Below, one piece after another: positions 40,771-49,694 of a stretch of 64,000 bases of DNA. Origin of the DNA: an uncultured Eubacterium sp. (GTDB lineage: Bacteria > Bacillota > Clostridia > Lachnospirales > Lachnospiraceae); NCBI GenBank assembly GCA_910589595.1, contig CAJUTM010000008.1, positions 29,972 to 93,971 of the forward strand, read 5' to 3'. The translations under genes and the position numbers were made by a program. The notes beneath the pieces are model-generated. The model searched no databases. It was given only the letters and a program-made list of their open reading frames with translations, and had not been told where the DNA came from. How positions within the stretch are numbered: the first letter of the stretch is position 1; each line of letters starts with the position of its first letter.

Positions 40771-41498
40771 ACAGTACCGGCATATGACCAGCCTGAGACA
40801 GATACAGCGTCTGACGACGCTTTCAGATTTAAATGCAAAGCCGGCCGGACACCATAACTATTGTTGCTGACGCAGCCGCCATCCGCATCAACGTATCCAC
40901 CGCTATCCACGCAGGAAGCGCCATCACTACAGTCGCCCGACGACCGCAGCCACCAATAGTCCACCTTTCCGGCACTGTTCATATATTCACTCCTAATCTC
41001 TCCTCCTCCCGCTGTATAGGCGGTATTTACTGCCACCCTTGTTGCACTGGTACTGTTATGGGAGACAAACCCATATGACGGATTCTCCACTTCATCCAGA
41101 GACAACAGGTATACTTTGTCCGTTGTATCATTGCCGCCTTCCGTACCATACTCGGGATTATCATGATTCACCACGTTTGTTGTCCTGATTGCTGACTGCT
41201 CGTCCGCCGAAAAGGCATTATCAAGAAAGTTATTGCCACTGTAATCTTTCCCATCTTTGTTACTTTCCGCCCCATAGCCGTTCAGTCAGCTTCTCATCGT
41301 ACAGGTCTCCCATGTAACATCGGTATCTGTATCATTATACCTCTGACAGTCGAGATTTTTATCTGCCATCAGAAAAGCATCATCGCCCTCTACCGACAGT
41401 ACCCGCCACTTGATGGGGGTTTTCTTATCGTTTTTGTCGACTTTACCGTCCCCGTTCGTATCTTCCTGCCAGTAATTCCCGAACCAGATACAGTCCCA
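40771..41498 (-). repeat. tandem 750-bp duplication, proximal copy (domain 1, with nonsense codon)
   Basis: Partner of 40021-40748. The identical core here is 40799-41180. The stop codon TGA (41286-41288) lies outside the core, in the diverged flank, where the other copy has TGG. Confidence 0.95.
40857..40960 (-). other. candidate DGR variable repeat, copy 1
   Basis: Same sequence as 40107-40210, part of the identical 382-bp core. In most DGR targets the variable repeat is single and at the 3' end of the gene; here it is present twice and internal. Confidence 0.45.
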
Positions 41499-41694
41499 AG
41501 TGGTAATCCCTTTTTCTGCAGTGGGATTTTTCGGCTGTTTCCTGCTGCCTGCTTCCGGCGCCACTTCCTCAACAGTCTTTATTATGCGCGGATTCTTAAG
41601 TGCCGGCTGCTCCGCAGCCTGACTCTCCGTTCCTGTTCCCACAGGCATAAGCCCTGTCAGCAGGGCGCCCGTCAGAAGCAGCGCCAGTAAATGT

Positions 41695-42765
41695 TTACTC
41701 TTTGTTTTCATGTTTGTTTTCCTCCTCTGAATCTTTTCTTTTAAGCCTGAAATTTTTCCATATATTTTTCTGCAGCCGGTAGGTGTGGGCATGTTTTAAA
41801 TGTCCCTTGCAGCCTGCCACACTCCGGCTGATGGCTTCCAGTTCCATCTTTCCCTCTGCATAGGCATGGCGGTAGTTCCGCAGCCTGCGTTTCAGGCGTT
41901 TCTTACTCGACTGCCGCAGAGTGCGTACCACTTTTCCCGTCTCCGTCAGATAGAAGTGAAACCCAAGATAGTCCACTCCCTGCCGGATGGGATGAATCTG
42001 TGTCTTCTCATTAAATGCCAGCTTCAGTTCCCCTGACAGAAAGCATTCCATCTCCTGCAGGCATTCTTTCAGATAATTTCTATCCGAATGAATCAGTATC
42101 ATATCATCCATATACCGTGTATAGTATTTTATCCGCAATTTCTCTTTCACCAGACGGTCCAGCCCGTCCAGATAATACAGAGCAAACCACTGGCTGGTCT
42201 GGTTGCCCATGGGAAGTCCCTTGCCTGACTCACTTTCATAACTGTCTATAATTATCTCCAGTAACCATCTGACTTCCTCCGACAAAGCCATCCGGCTGAT
42301 TTTCCCCTTTAACACCGTATGGTCAATAGAAGCAAAGTACTTTCTTACATCGCATTTTAAGATGTATCCCTCTGTTCCATATTTCCTGCCGTATTCCCGT
42401 AAAAAGGCTGTCAGTCTGCTAATTGCAAAATGCGTTCCCTTTCCTTTCCGGCAGGCGCTGTTATCGTATATCAGACGCTTTTCCAGATATGGACCAAGAA
42501 CGTTGTCGCACAAACTGTGCTGGACAATCCGGTCCCCATAACAGAGCGCCTGAATTTCCCTTTCCTTAGGGTCATATATTCGGAATTTGCGGTATCCCCG
42601 CACACGGTATGTATGCTGTCTCAAATGATAGCTCAGACGTTCAATATTCTCTGACAGCCTCATCTCATAAAGAATCACCTCACGGGTGTTCTGTTTTCCC
42701 TTCCTCGCCAGTTTATGTGCCTGATACAGACTTTCATAACAGTAAATCCGCTCGTATTCTTCCAT
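41695..42765 (-). CDS. reverse transcriptase, diversity-generating-retroelement type
   Basis: A 356-residue RT with a normal ATG and an AAGGGG site. Palm motifs: CDVRKYFASIDHT (about 138-150, catalytic Asp), GLPMGNQTSQWFALYYLDGL (about 183-202) with the SQ motif typical of DGR RTs, and RYMDDMIL (217-224) with the catalytic YMDD. RIVQHSLCDNV, YDNSACRKGKGTH and the C-terminal VDYLGFHFY and KRLKRRLRNY agree with the layout of Bordetella phage RT as I recall it. There is no maturase X or HNH domain, so it is not a group II intron protein. It lies 192 bp after rlmN (that gap holds no gene and no visible template repeat) and overlaps the target gene. Confidence 0.8.
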   Translation of the reverse strand: MEEYERIYCYESLYQAHKLARKGKQNTREVILYEMRLSENIERLSYHLRQHTYRVRGYRKFRIYDPKEREIQALCYGDRIVQHSLCDNVLGPYLEKRLIYDNSACRKGKGTHFAISRLTAFLREYGRKYGTEGYILKCDVRKYFASIDHTVLKGKISRMALSEEVRWLLEIIIDSYESESGKGLPMGNQTSQWFALYYLDGLDRLVKEKLRIKYYTRYMDDMILIHSDRNYLKECLQEMECFLSGELKLAFNEKTQIHPIRQGVDYLGFHFYLTETGKVVRTLRQSSKKRLKRRLRNYRHAYAEGKMELEAISRSVAGCKGHLKHAHTYRLQKNIWKNFRLKRKDSEEENKHENKE

Positions 42766-42957
42766 TGAATATACCCCTTAACTTACAGTACGGGCTGCCG
42801 GAGGAAATCCGCTGAAAACGATTTCCCAAAATCCAGAAAAAACAACAGCAGACAGTGAGTTTTGCGAGGAGCAGCGAAAGACTTCTGGAAACGAGAGAAA
42901 CAATTTATTTTTCGTTGGGAGCGTGTACCGGATGCGATACGGAATGATACCCTCCGC

Positions 42958-43986
42958 CTACGAAGTTTCCAGATAATTCTTCCGCAGCTGCCCGCAGGCG
43001 GCGTCGATATCGCTCCCCATCTCTCTGCGAACGGTAACGTTGATATGGTTCTTTTCCAATATGGATTTAAACCGCTCAATCTCTGCTTCTCCGGAACGCC
43101 GGCAGTCACGCTCCTTTACTTCATTGAGGGGAATCAGGTTTACATGGCAGTTCAGTCCCTTACAGCGTCTGCTCAGTTCCTCTGCATGCTCCCTGCGGTC
43201 ATTCACTCCCGCAATCATACTGTACTCGAATGTAATTCTGCGCCCTGTCTGCTCTATATATTCCCGACACACTTCGAAGATTTCCTCTATCGGATAGCGT
43301 CTTGCCACGGGCATCGTCTTTTGACGAATCTCATCATTGGGCGCATGCAGGCTAATCGCTAAGGAAATTTGCAGATGTTCCCGCATTAAATCGCGAATCG
43401 CCTCGGTCAGACCGCAGGTAGATACCGTAATATTTCTCTGGCTGATACAAATTCCCTTTTCATCCGACAACAGTCTCACAAAACGCACCAGCGAATCAAA
43501 ATTATCTAACGGCTCGCCCATTCCCATGACAATTACATGAGAAACACGCTCTCCGGTATCTTTCTGTATTTCGTATACCTGCGATAACATCTCTCCCGCC
43601 GTCAGGTTTCTTGTGAGACCGTTCAGCGTAGAGGCGCAGAATGTACAACCCATGCGGCACCCCACCTGCGAGGAAACACATACGCTGTTGCCGTAGCGGT
43701 ATTTCATCCACACGCTCTCAATAACGTTACCGTCCGGCAGTAAAAACAAATACTTTATCGTATCTTTCTTTCGCGATATCTGTTTCTGAAGTACCGTCAT
43801 CGCGGGCAAAACAAATTTGCTTTTTAACTGTTCCCGAAACTGATGGGACAGATTTGTCATCTCGTCAAAGCTGCGCGCCTGCTTCTGATGAACCCACTGG
43901 AACAACTGCCTGCCCCGAAATGCCTTTTCTCCCATTGAGAGCGCAAGTTCTATCATTTCCTCTTCTTTTTGACTTCGTATATCCAT
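42958..43986 (-). CDS. rlmN: 23S rRNA (adenine2503-C2)-methyltransferase
   Basis: A 342-residue radical SAM enzyme with the cluster motif CRMGCTFCASTLNGLTRNL, VIVMGMGEPLDNFD and a C-terminal Cys (DAACGQLRKNY) used as the second catalytic cysteine. It methylates C2 of A2503 in 23S rRNA and A37 in tRNA. Three bases after rsmB, end of the dapA operon by gene spacing. Confidence 0.97.
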   Translation of the reverse strand: MDIRSQKEEEMIELALSMGEKAFRGRQLFQWVHQKQARSFDEMTNLSHQFREQLKSKFVLPAMTVLQKQISRKKDTIKYLFLLPDGNVIESVWMKYRYGNSVCVSSQVGCRMGCTFCASTLNGLTRNLTAGEMLSQVYEIQKDTGERVSHVIVMGMGEPLDNFDSLVRFVRLLSDEKGICISQRNITVSTCGLTEAIRDLMREHLQISLAISLHAPNDEIRQKTMPVARRYPIEEIFEVCREYIEQTGRRITFEYSMIAGVNDRREHAEELSRRCKGLNCHVNLIPLNEVKERDCRRSGEAEIERFKSILEKNHINVTVRREMGSDIDAACGQLRKNYLETS

Positions 43987-43989
43987 ACT

Positions 43990-45297
43990 CTATACCTTTC
44001 TGAAACGAGCCACGAAAAAGCCATCGCTCTTATGTATCCCCGGCAGCATCTGAATCATCCCCTGCGCCGTCATCTTGTTCTGCAGTTCTTCCGGTAAAAA
44101 CGCATCCAGAGATTCCCGCTTCAGACCGCAATGTTCTTCCAGCCACATCACGTTCTCCTCATTTTCTTTTTCACATATCGTACAGGTACTATATAAAAAT
44201 ACGCCGCCTTTGCGGAGCATTGTCAGCGACGCCTGACAGATTTCCCGCTGCAGAGGCACCAATTTCTCTACTTTTTGCAGGGCGTGGTATTTAATTTCCG
44301 GCTTTTTGCCGATAATGCCCATTCCCGAGCAGGGAACATCCGCCAACACAACATCGGCCCGCTCCCGCCATTCTCTGTCTGCCCTTGTGCCGTCCCACAC
44401 CTTTCCCTTTGCATTTGTATATTGCAGCCGGCGCAGATTCTCACGCACACGCGACAGCTTCTTCTCGCTTATATCGCGATAGCTCAAAAATCCCTGCCCG
44501 TTCATCCGCAGCAGTGCGTGCATTGATTTGCCGCCCGGCGACGCACAGACGTCGACAACCGTATCCCCTGATTGGATATCCGCACACAAGACAGCCAGCA
44601 TGGAACTCTCATCCTGAACAAAAAACCACCCTTCCTCATAACCGGACAGGCTGCGCACATCTTCACAATGACGAATAAGGAAACTGTCTCTCATGTAATG
44701 TCCCGAAGCATATTGCAGATTGCAGCTCTGCAAATGTTCCTCATACTCCCTGACGGAAATTTTATTGCTGTCAATATGTATCGTCACCTCCGGCTGGCGT
44801 TCCAGAAAAGCATTCGCCAGCTTCTTTGTCGTCTTTTTTCCATACCTGTCCAGAAAATACTCATAGAGATTTTTTGGCAGGGCCAGTTCTTCCCACGGAC
44901 GCAGGCGTACTTCATCCCTTTGGCGGAGAACGGAGCGGAGTACACCATTGACAAATCCCGCGTATCGCTCTCCTGCCACGCTCTTTAACAATTCCACCGC
45001 CTCGTGGCACGATACCGCTTCGGGAACCGTATCCATATGCAGGATTTCATATAACGCCATGCGGAGTACCGTGCGCACGGAAGGCTCCAGACGCCGGACA
45101 GAAAGACTCGAAAAATGACGGATATAGGCATCGGATTCCACCGCCCACTCAATGGCGCCATACGAAAGCCGCTTCAAAAATCTCTTCTCCTGCACGGTAA
45201 GCGTCTTCATGCCGTCGGTTATCCGGTGGAAAATGACATCGCTATGCCCCTGTTCTTCCAAAACCCCATATACAATTTCATAAGCTCTCTTTCTCAT
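43990..45297 (-). CDS. rsmB: 16S rRNA (cytosine967-C5)-methyltransferase
   Basis: A 435-residue RsmB: NusB-like RNA-binding domain (about 1-140) and a methyltransferase domain with VDVCASPGGKSMHAL, ADVPCSGMGIIGKKPEIKY and the nucleophile in YSTCTICEKENEE. The frame extends upstream to 45441, but ATG 45297 overlaps the stop of the upstream protease gene (TGATG) and gives the normal N-terminus. Confidence 0.95.
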   Translation of the reverse strand: MRKRAYEIVYGVLEEQGHSDVIFHRITDGMKTLTVQEKRFLKRLSYGAIEWAVESDAYIRHFSSLSVRRLEPSVRTVLRMALYEILHMDTVPEAVSCHEAVELLKSVAGERYAGFVNGVLRSVLRQRDEVRLRPWEELALPKNLYEYFLDRYGKKTTKKLANAFLERQPEVTIHIDSNKISVREYEEHLQSCNLQYASGHYMRDSFLIRHCEDVRSLSGYEEGWFFVQDESSMLAVLCADIQSGDTVVDVCASPGGKSMHALLRMNGQGFLSYRDISEKKLSRVRENLRRLQYTNAKGKVWDGTRADREWRERADVVLADVPCSGMGIIGKKPEIKYHALQKVEKLVPLQREICQASLTMLRKGGVFLYSTCTICEKENEENVMWLEEHCGLKRESLDAFLPEELQNKMTAQGMIQMLPGIHKSDGFFVARFRKV

Positions 45298-46022
45298 CAG
45301 TCCCTGCTGTTCCTCCCAAACAGAATTATCAGACGAAGCAGTTGCAAGATAGCAGCGGCAGCCGACGCCACATAAGTCAGCGCCGCGGCCCGCAGTACCC
45401 GCTTCGCCCCACGGCCTTCCGTACTGCCCAGTATCCCGCACTCTTCCAAAATAGCAAGCGCGCGGCGGGAAGCGTTAATTTCCACCGGCAGCGTCACAAC
45501 CTGAAACAGGACAGCGGCGCTGAAAAGTACGATTCCAATCGTTACCAGTGGCGGCATACTAAAAAATATGCCGGCCAGAATAATAAACCACGAAGCTCCA
45601 GAGCCAAAGTTCGCCACCGGAACAAGCGCCGAACGAATGGAAAGAGGCGCATATGAATTGGCATGTTGGATGACGTGGCCGCACTCATGTGCCGCCACCG
45701 CAATCGCCGCCACCGAATTGCTCCCATAAACTGAATCCGATAATCCCACATCCTTTGTCTTTGGATTATAGTGGTCTGTCAGGTTGCCGGAAACATGACT
45801 GATTGAGACATCGGTTATGCCGGCATAAGCCAGAATGCGCCGCGCCGTCTCCGCCCCCGTGAGACCGGAAGCGCTTCTCACCTGACTATATTTTGAAAAA
45901 GAACTGTGAACCATCGCTGAAGCAACCATCGACAAAACAACACCGATGACAATCAAAAGATAAGTGGGATCCCACATCCAGTACATCCCCCGCCCGAAAC
46001 CATAAAAACGCATTAAATACAT
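45297..46022 (-). CDS. yugP: membrane zinc metallopeptidase, YugP family
   Basis: A 241-residue membrane protein of the YugP/DUF2268-like neutral zinc peptidase group: HExxH motif as AVAAHECGHVIQHANSY, an N-terminal membrane helix and two or three more near residues 125-185 and 215-235. The physiological substrate is not known. Overlaps fmt by 10 bases and rsmB by one; the fmt-yugP-rsmB order is common in clostridia. Confidence 0.88.
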   Translation of the reverse strand: MYLMRFYGFGRGMYWMWDPTYLLIVIGVVLSMVASAMVHSSFSKYSQVRSASGLTGAETARRILAYAGITDVSISHVSGNLTDHYNPKTKDVGLSDSVYGSNSVAAIAVAAHECGHVIQHANSYAPLSIRSALVPVANFGSGASWFIILAGIFFSMPPLVTIGIVLFSAAVLFQVVTLPVEINASRRALAILEECGILGSTEGRGAKRVLRAAALTYVASAAAAILQLLRLIILFGRNSRD

Positions 46023-46948
46023 AACATATCTCCTTTTTTTACTGCCACACCGCGCAGAAAACTATCGGCATCCATCCGCTTCTTTCCCTCCATCTGTACT
46101 TCAAGAATACGGAGACAATGTCTGCCTGTCTGTACGGTAAAACTATTTTTATCCACACTTACAACCATTCCCGACTTCTCTGCGGTATCCTCCTTTACGA
46201 CTTCCGCCCGCCAGATTTTCAATGTTTTCCCACGAAATCCTGTATAGGCGCTCGGCCACGAATTGAGTCCCCTGATATAGCGTTCCAGTTTTTCCGCTTC
46301 TTCATTCATATCCAGCAGTCCCAACTCTTTTGTGAGCATTTTCGCATAACAGCTCTCCTCGTCGTTCTGTGATATCGGCTGCAAATTCCCTTCTTCTGCC
46401 AGAAGCAGCGTCTCCAGAAGCAAATCGCCGGAAATTTCCGCCAGTCTGTCATGCAGACTCTCCCCTGTCTCCTGCGGACTTATTTCTATCTCCTTTTTCA
46501 GGAGAATATCTCCGGTATCCAGTCCGACATCCATCTGCATTGTCGTAATTCCGGTCGTCTTATCTCCCTCCAGAATGGCCCACTGTATCGGAGCGGCGCC
46601 GCGCCACCGCGGCAAAAGGGAAGCGTGTACGTTAATGCAGCCATACGGAGGAAGCTCGAGAATTTCTTTCGACAACAATTGACCGAAAGCAACTACTACG
46701 ATTACGTCGCAGGGAATTTTCTTTAACTTGGCTACCATGTCGGCGTCCTTAATCCGTTTGGGTGTATAGACCGGAATCTGATTGGCTATCGCCACCTCTT
46801 TCACCGGAGTAAATACTAACTTCCCGCTTCTTCCTCTCGCCTTATCCGGCTGCGTGACTACCGCCGTCACTGTATGAGCCGGAGATTGAATCAGCGCCTG
46901 CAGCACCGGAACGGAAAAATCCGGTGTTCCCATAAAAATTACATTCAT
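46013..46948 (-). CDS. fmt: methionyl-tRNA formyltransferase
   Basis: A 311-residue protein: FMGTPDFSVPVLQAL, the active-site region CINVHASLLPRWRGAAPIQW and the C-terminal OB domain with LNSWPSAYTGFRGKTLKIWR. It formylates initiator tRNA. Overlaps def by four bases. Confidence 0.97.
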   Translation of the reverse strand: MNVIFMGTPDFSVPVLQALIQSPAHTVTAVVTQPDKARGRSGKLVFTPVKEVAIANQIPVYTPKRIKDADMVAKLKKIPCDVIVVVAFGQLLSKEILELPPYGCINVHASLLPRWRGAAPIQWAILEGDKTTGITTMQMDVGLDTGDILLKKEIEISPQETGESLHDRLAEISGDLLLETLLLAEEGNLQPISQNDEESCYAKMLTKELGLLDMNEEAEKLERYIRGLNSWPSAYTGFRGKTLKIWRAEVVKEDTAEKSGMVVSVDKNSFTVQTGRHCLRILEVQMEGKKRMDADSFLRGVAVKKGDMLCI

Positions 46949-47436
46949 TCGCTATCCTCTCCCTGCAATTCTTCTGCATCATACAGACGTCCCTCTACCT
47001 TATCCACGTAGAGCTGTCCGTCCAAATGCTCGATTTCATGTACAAGCGCCCTCGCCAGCAGTTCTTCTCCCTCTATCTCATAAGGCTGGAAATCTTTATC
47101 CCACGCTTTTACGCGCACCCGATTGGGACGCGTCACTTTTCCGGATTTATTCGGTACGCTCAGGCAGCCCTCATAACCCGTCTGCTCTCCCTCGGTCTCC
47201 AGTATTTCAGGATTCACAAGAACAATCGGATTGCTCCCGTCTTCCGTCACATCAATAACGGCAATGCGCTTCAATATGCCAACTTGCGAAGCCGCCAGAC
47301 CAACTCCGTCTGCTTCATACATCGTTTCCAGTAAATCTTCCACCAGCTCTTTATTTTTGTCCGTCATCTCCTTAACTATTTTACACTTTTTTGTGAGGAT
47401 TTCATCCCCAATTGTACGAATATTCCGTAATGCCAT
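46945..47436 (-). CDS. def: peptide deformylase
   Basis: A 163-residue deformylase with all three motifs: GVGLAASQVG, EGCLSVP and HEIEHLDGQLYVD (metal-binding Cys and His residues). It removes formyl groups from nascent proteins and is paired with fmt as usual. Confidence 0.97.
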   Translation of the reverse strand: MALRNIRTIGDEILTKKCKIVKEMTDKNKELVEDLLETMYEADGVGLAASQVGILKRIAVIDVTEDGSNPIVLVNPEILETEGEQTGYEGCLSVPNKSGKVTRPNRVRVKAWDKDFQPYEIEGEELLARALVHEIEHLDGQLYVDKVEGRLYDAEELQGEDSE

Positions 47437-47446
47437 AGCAACCTCC

Positions 47447-49690
47447 TTAATAACTGTTTATTGTATCTCTGTCATATTGGATATGACAGTTTTTTCCCCA
47501 TTCAGTATTGACGCTGAATCTTTCTATCTGCCGCAGCATTTCATCCATAACGGCTTCCTCTTTTGTTTTTATATAGAGAATATAACGGTAACAGTCTTTT
47601 GCCCGACTGAGTCCTGCCACAGCCGGCCCAATCAGGCTGTATTCCTCCCGACAGTTTGTTTCAAAGCTGCTTACAAGCGCTTCCATACACGCTTTCGCCA
47701 TCCGTTTATCCGCAGATAACACCAATACGGATACCATCTGTATATACGGAGGATATTGCGCCATGCGGCGGTACGCCAGCTCATTTTCATAAAAGAAAGA
47801 AGCGTCCTGAAGCCTGACTGCCTCCACACAGTACTGGTCGGGATTGTAAGTCTGTATCACCATCTCCCCGCTCCTGTCTGCCCTGCCGGCCCTGCCGCTG
47901 GCCTGCATTAATAAGTCAAACGTCTTTTCCATACTGCGGTAATCGCCGGAAAACATACTCATATCCGCCGCCAGCGCAGACATCAGGGTAACATTCGGAA
48001 AATCATGTCCCTTGACTATCATCTGGGTTCCCAGAAGGATATCTGCCTTTCCCTGACGAAACGGCTCAAGTATACTTTCATGGCCGTATTTGCCTGTTGT
48101 TGTATCGGCGTCCATGCGAAGTATACGGGCAGTGGGAAATCTCTTGCGGAGCATTTCCTCCACTCTCTGCGTTCCCAGACCAAAGGCGGCAACATAAGGG
48201 GAACCGCATTCCGGACAAACGGCAGGCATCGCCTCCGTATGCCCGCAGTAATGACACATCAGTGTGTCTATCCGTCCTCCACGGTTTTTGTGAGCCGTCA
48301 TCGACACTTCACAATGAGAACATTGTAACACATAACCGCAGCTTCGACAAGAAACAAAGCCCGCATATCCCCGCCGGTTCAGAAACAGCATACACTGCTC
48401 CTGACGCCGCAGGCGGTCTTCTATCTTTTCCTGCAGCAACCGGCTGAATATGGAACGGTTGCCCGCTTTCAGCTCATTTCTCAAATCTACAATATGCACT
48501 TTTGGTAATTGCGCCCCCGCTGCGCGCTTTGTCAACGGCAACATCTTATATTCTCCCTGTGTTGCCGCATAATATGTTTCCACGGAGGGGGTCGCCGACC
48601 CCAGAACAACGCTTGCTCCCGACAAACGCGCCAGCTCAAGAGCCACCTCTCTGGCATGGTATCTGGGCGGTTTTTCGCTCTTATAACTCCCCTCATGTTC
48701 CTCGTCTATAATAATCAGTCCCAAATCAGTGAAAGGAACGAACAGGGCGGAACGCGGCCCGATAATAATATCTATCTCTCCCCTTTTCGCACGCTCGTAC
48801 TGGTCGTAACGCTCTCCCTCCGACAGACGGGAATGTAGCAGGGAAACCCGTGCGCCAAAACGCTCGCCAAGTCTTTGAACCGTCTGTAACGTCAGCGCAA
48901 TTTCCGGAATGAGAACAATCACCTGCTTGTCCTTTTGCAGTACTTCTTCTATCATTTCCATATATACTTCCGTCTTGCCGCTGCCGGTAACTCCATACAG
49001 CAGATAAGTGTGCGACCGTCCCGCCTGAAATTCCGTGCGGAACTCCTCCGTCACCCGCCTCTGCCCGTCGTTTAATTGCTTTTGTTTTCCCGCGTCTTTC
49101 GTCAAATCGTATGGGTTCCGGTACTTTTTCCGATTGGAAACGGAGAGAATGCCCGCTTTCACCATGCCGTCAATGACCGGTTTCGTGACGCCGTACTTTT
49201 TCGCCGCCAATGCCGCCGTCATCTGTCCGTTCTCCGCGAACATCCCCTGAAGCAGACGGACTTTCGCCTTATAATGCTTCAGACGGCACCGGTCTAATTC
49301 CTTTTTTGCCACTTCTTCGGATACAACAAAATTAAGCCAGTGTTCTTCCACTGACTTAATCTGTCTCCTGACCGGCAGAACCGTCTTCAACGCCTCATTC
49401 ATCGTCGTTCCATACCGGTTTCGTATCCACGCAGCCAATTTTAACATCCGGCCCTCTATCGGAACGTCTTTCTCTTCTAACGACAACAGCTCTTTTATCT
49501 TTTCCGGCGGCCACTTTGCCTCTTCACTGATACCGACAACAAATCCCATTATCGGACGATTGCCCCTGCCGAAAGGAATCTTTACCCGACTCCCAATGCT
49601 AACCTGCTGTCGCAATTGTTCCGGTATCCGGTACTGAAACGTGCGGTCCAGCGCCTCGACGGAAATATCTACAATCACATCGGCAAACAC
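47447..49690 (-). CDS. priA: primosomal protein N' (replication restart helicase)
   Basis: A 747-residue PriA: N-terminal 3'-DNA-binding domain, Walker A LYGVTGSGKTEVYME, DEEH box IIDEEHEGSYKSEKPPRYHA, a zinc region with eight cysteines (about residues 455-500, CRSCGY ... CPECGS) and helicase motifs V and VI (ASGRAGRADRSGE). It reloads the replisome at stalled forks. Between murF and def. Confidence 0.97.
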   Translation of the reverse strand: MFADVIVDISVEALDRTFQYRIPEQLRQQVSIGSRVKIPFGRGNRPIMGFVVGISEEAKWPPEKIKELLSLEEKDVPIEGRMLKLAAWIRNRYGTTMNEALKTVLPVRRQIKSVEEHWLNFVVSEEVAKKELDRCRLKHYKAKVRLLQGMFAENGQMTAALAAKKYGVTKPVIDGMVKAGILSVSNRKKYRNPYDLTKDAGKQKQLNDGQRRVTEEFRTEFQAGRSHTYLLYGVTGSGKTEVYMEMIEEVLQKDKQVIVLIPEIALTLQTVQRLGERFGARVSLLHSRLSEGERYDQYERAKRGEIDIIIGPRSALFVPFTDLGLIIIDEEHEGSYKSEKPPRYHAREVALELARLSGASVVLGSATPSVETYYAATQGEYKMLPLTKRAAGAQLPKVHIVDLRNELKAGNRSIFSRLLQEKIEDRLRRQEQCMLFLNRRGYAGFVSCRSCGYVLQCSHCEVSMTAHKNRGGRIDTLMCHYCGHTEAMPAVCPECGSPYVAAFGLGTQRVEEMLRKRFPTARILRMDADTTTGKYGHESILEPFRQGKADILLGTQMIVKGHDFPNVTLMSALAADMSMFSGDYRSMEKTFDLLMQASGRAGRADRSGEMVIQTYNPDQYCVEAVRLQDASFFYENELAYRRMAQYPPYIQMVSVLVLSADKRMAKACMEALVSSFETNCREEYSLIGPAVAGLSRAKDCYRYILYIKTKEEAVMDEMLRQIERFSVNTEWGKNCHIQYDRDTINSY

Positions 49691-49694
49691 TCTG

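Larger units (their letters stand above)
39294..41711 (-). pseudogene. secreted two-domain DUF6273 protein, DGR-type target, broken by one TGA
   Basis: One continuous frame of about 805 codons interrupted only by TGA at 41288-41286. Start ATG 41711 (AGGAGG 9 bases upstream) overlaps the RT gene by 17 bases. Order: signal peptide (HLLALLLTGALLTGLMPVGT), two tandem DUF6273-like domains each beginning WDCIWFGNYWQEDTNGDGK and ending GVRPALHLNL, a linker of TATPTPDG/V repeats, and a BspA-like leucine-rich domain (SVTTIGNKAFSKCTSLKKIT) with a very basic tail. The stop replaces the Trp of MRSWLNGYG in domain 1 (TGG in domain 2). The upstream part alone gives 141 residues; the downstream part has no convincing start. 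Near the end of each domain about 20 codons fit DGR variation of AAY. Confidence 0.75.

Noticed and set aside
39294..41174. A separate 626-codon gene starting at GTG 41174
   Set aside because: That GTG is the Val in the middle of domain 1, has no ribosome site, and the frame continues upstream to the TGA; it is the distal part of a broken gene.
41695..42765. RT as part of a group II intron or a retron
   Set aside because: No maturase X or endonuclease domain, no intron ends in the flanks, no msr/msd-like region, and motif 4 (TSQ) is of the DGR type.
42766..42957. Template repeat in the gap between rlmN and the RT gene
   Set aside because: Compared with 40107-40210 on both strands by eye, no similar sequence was found.
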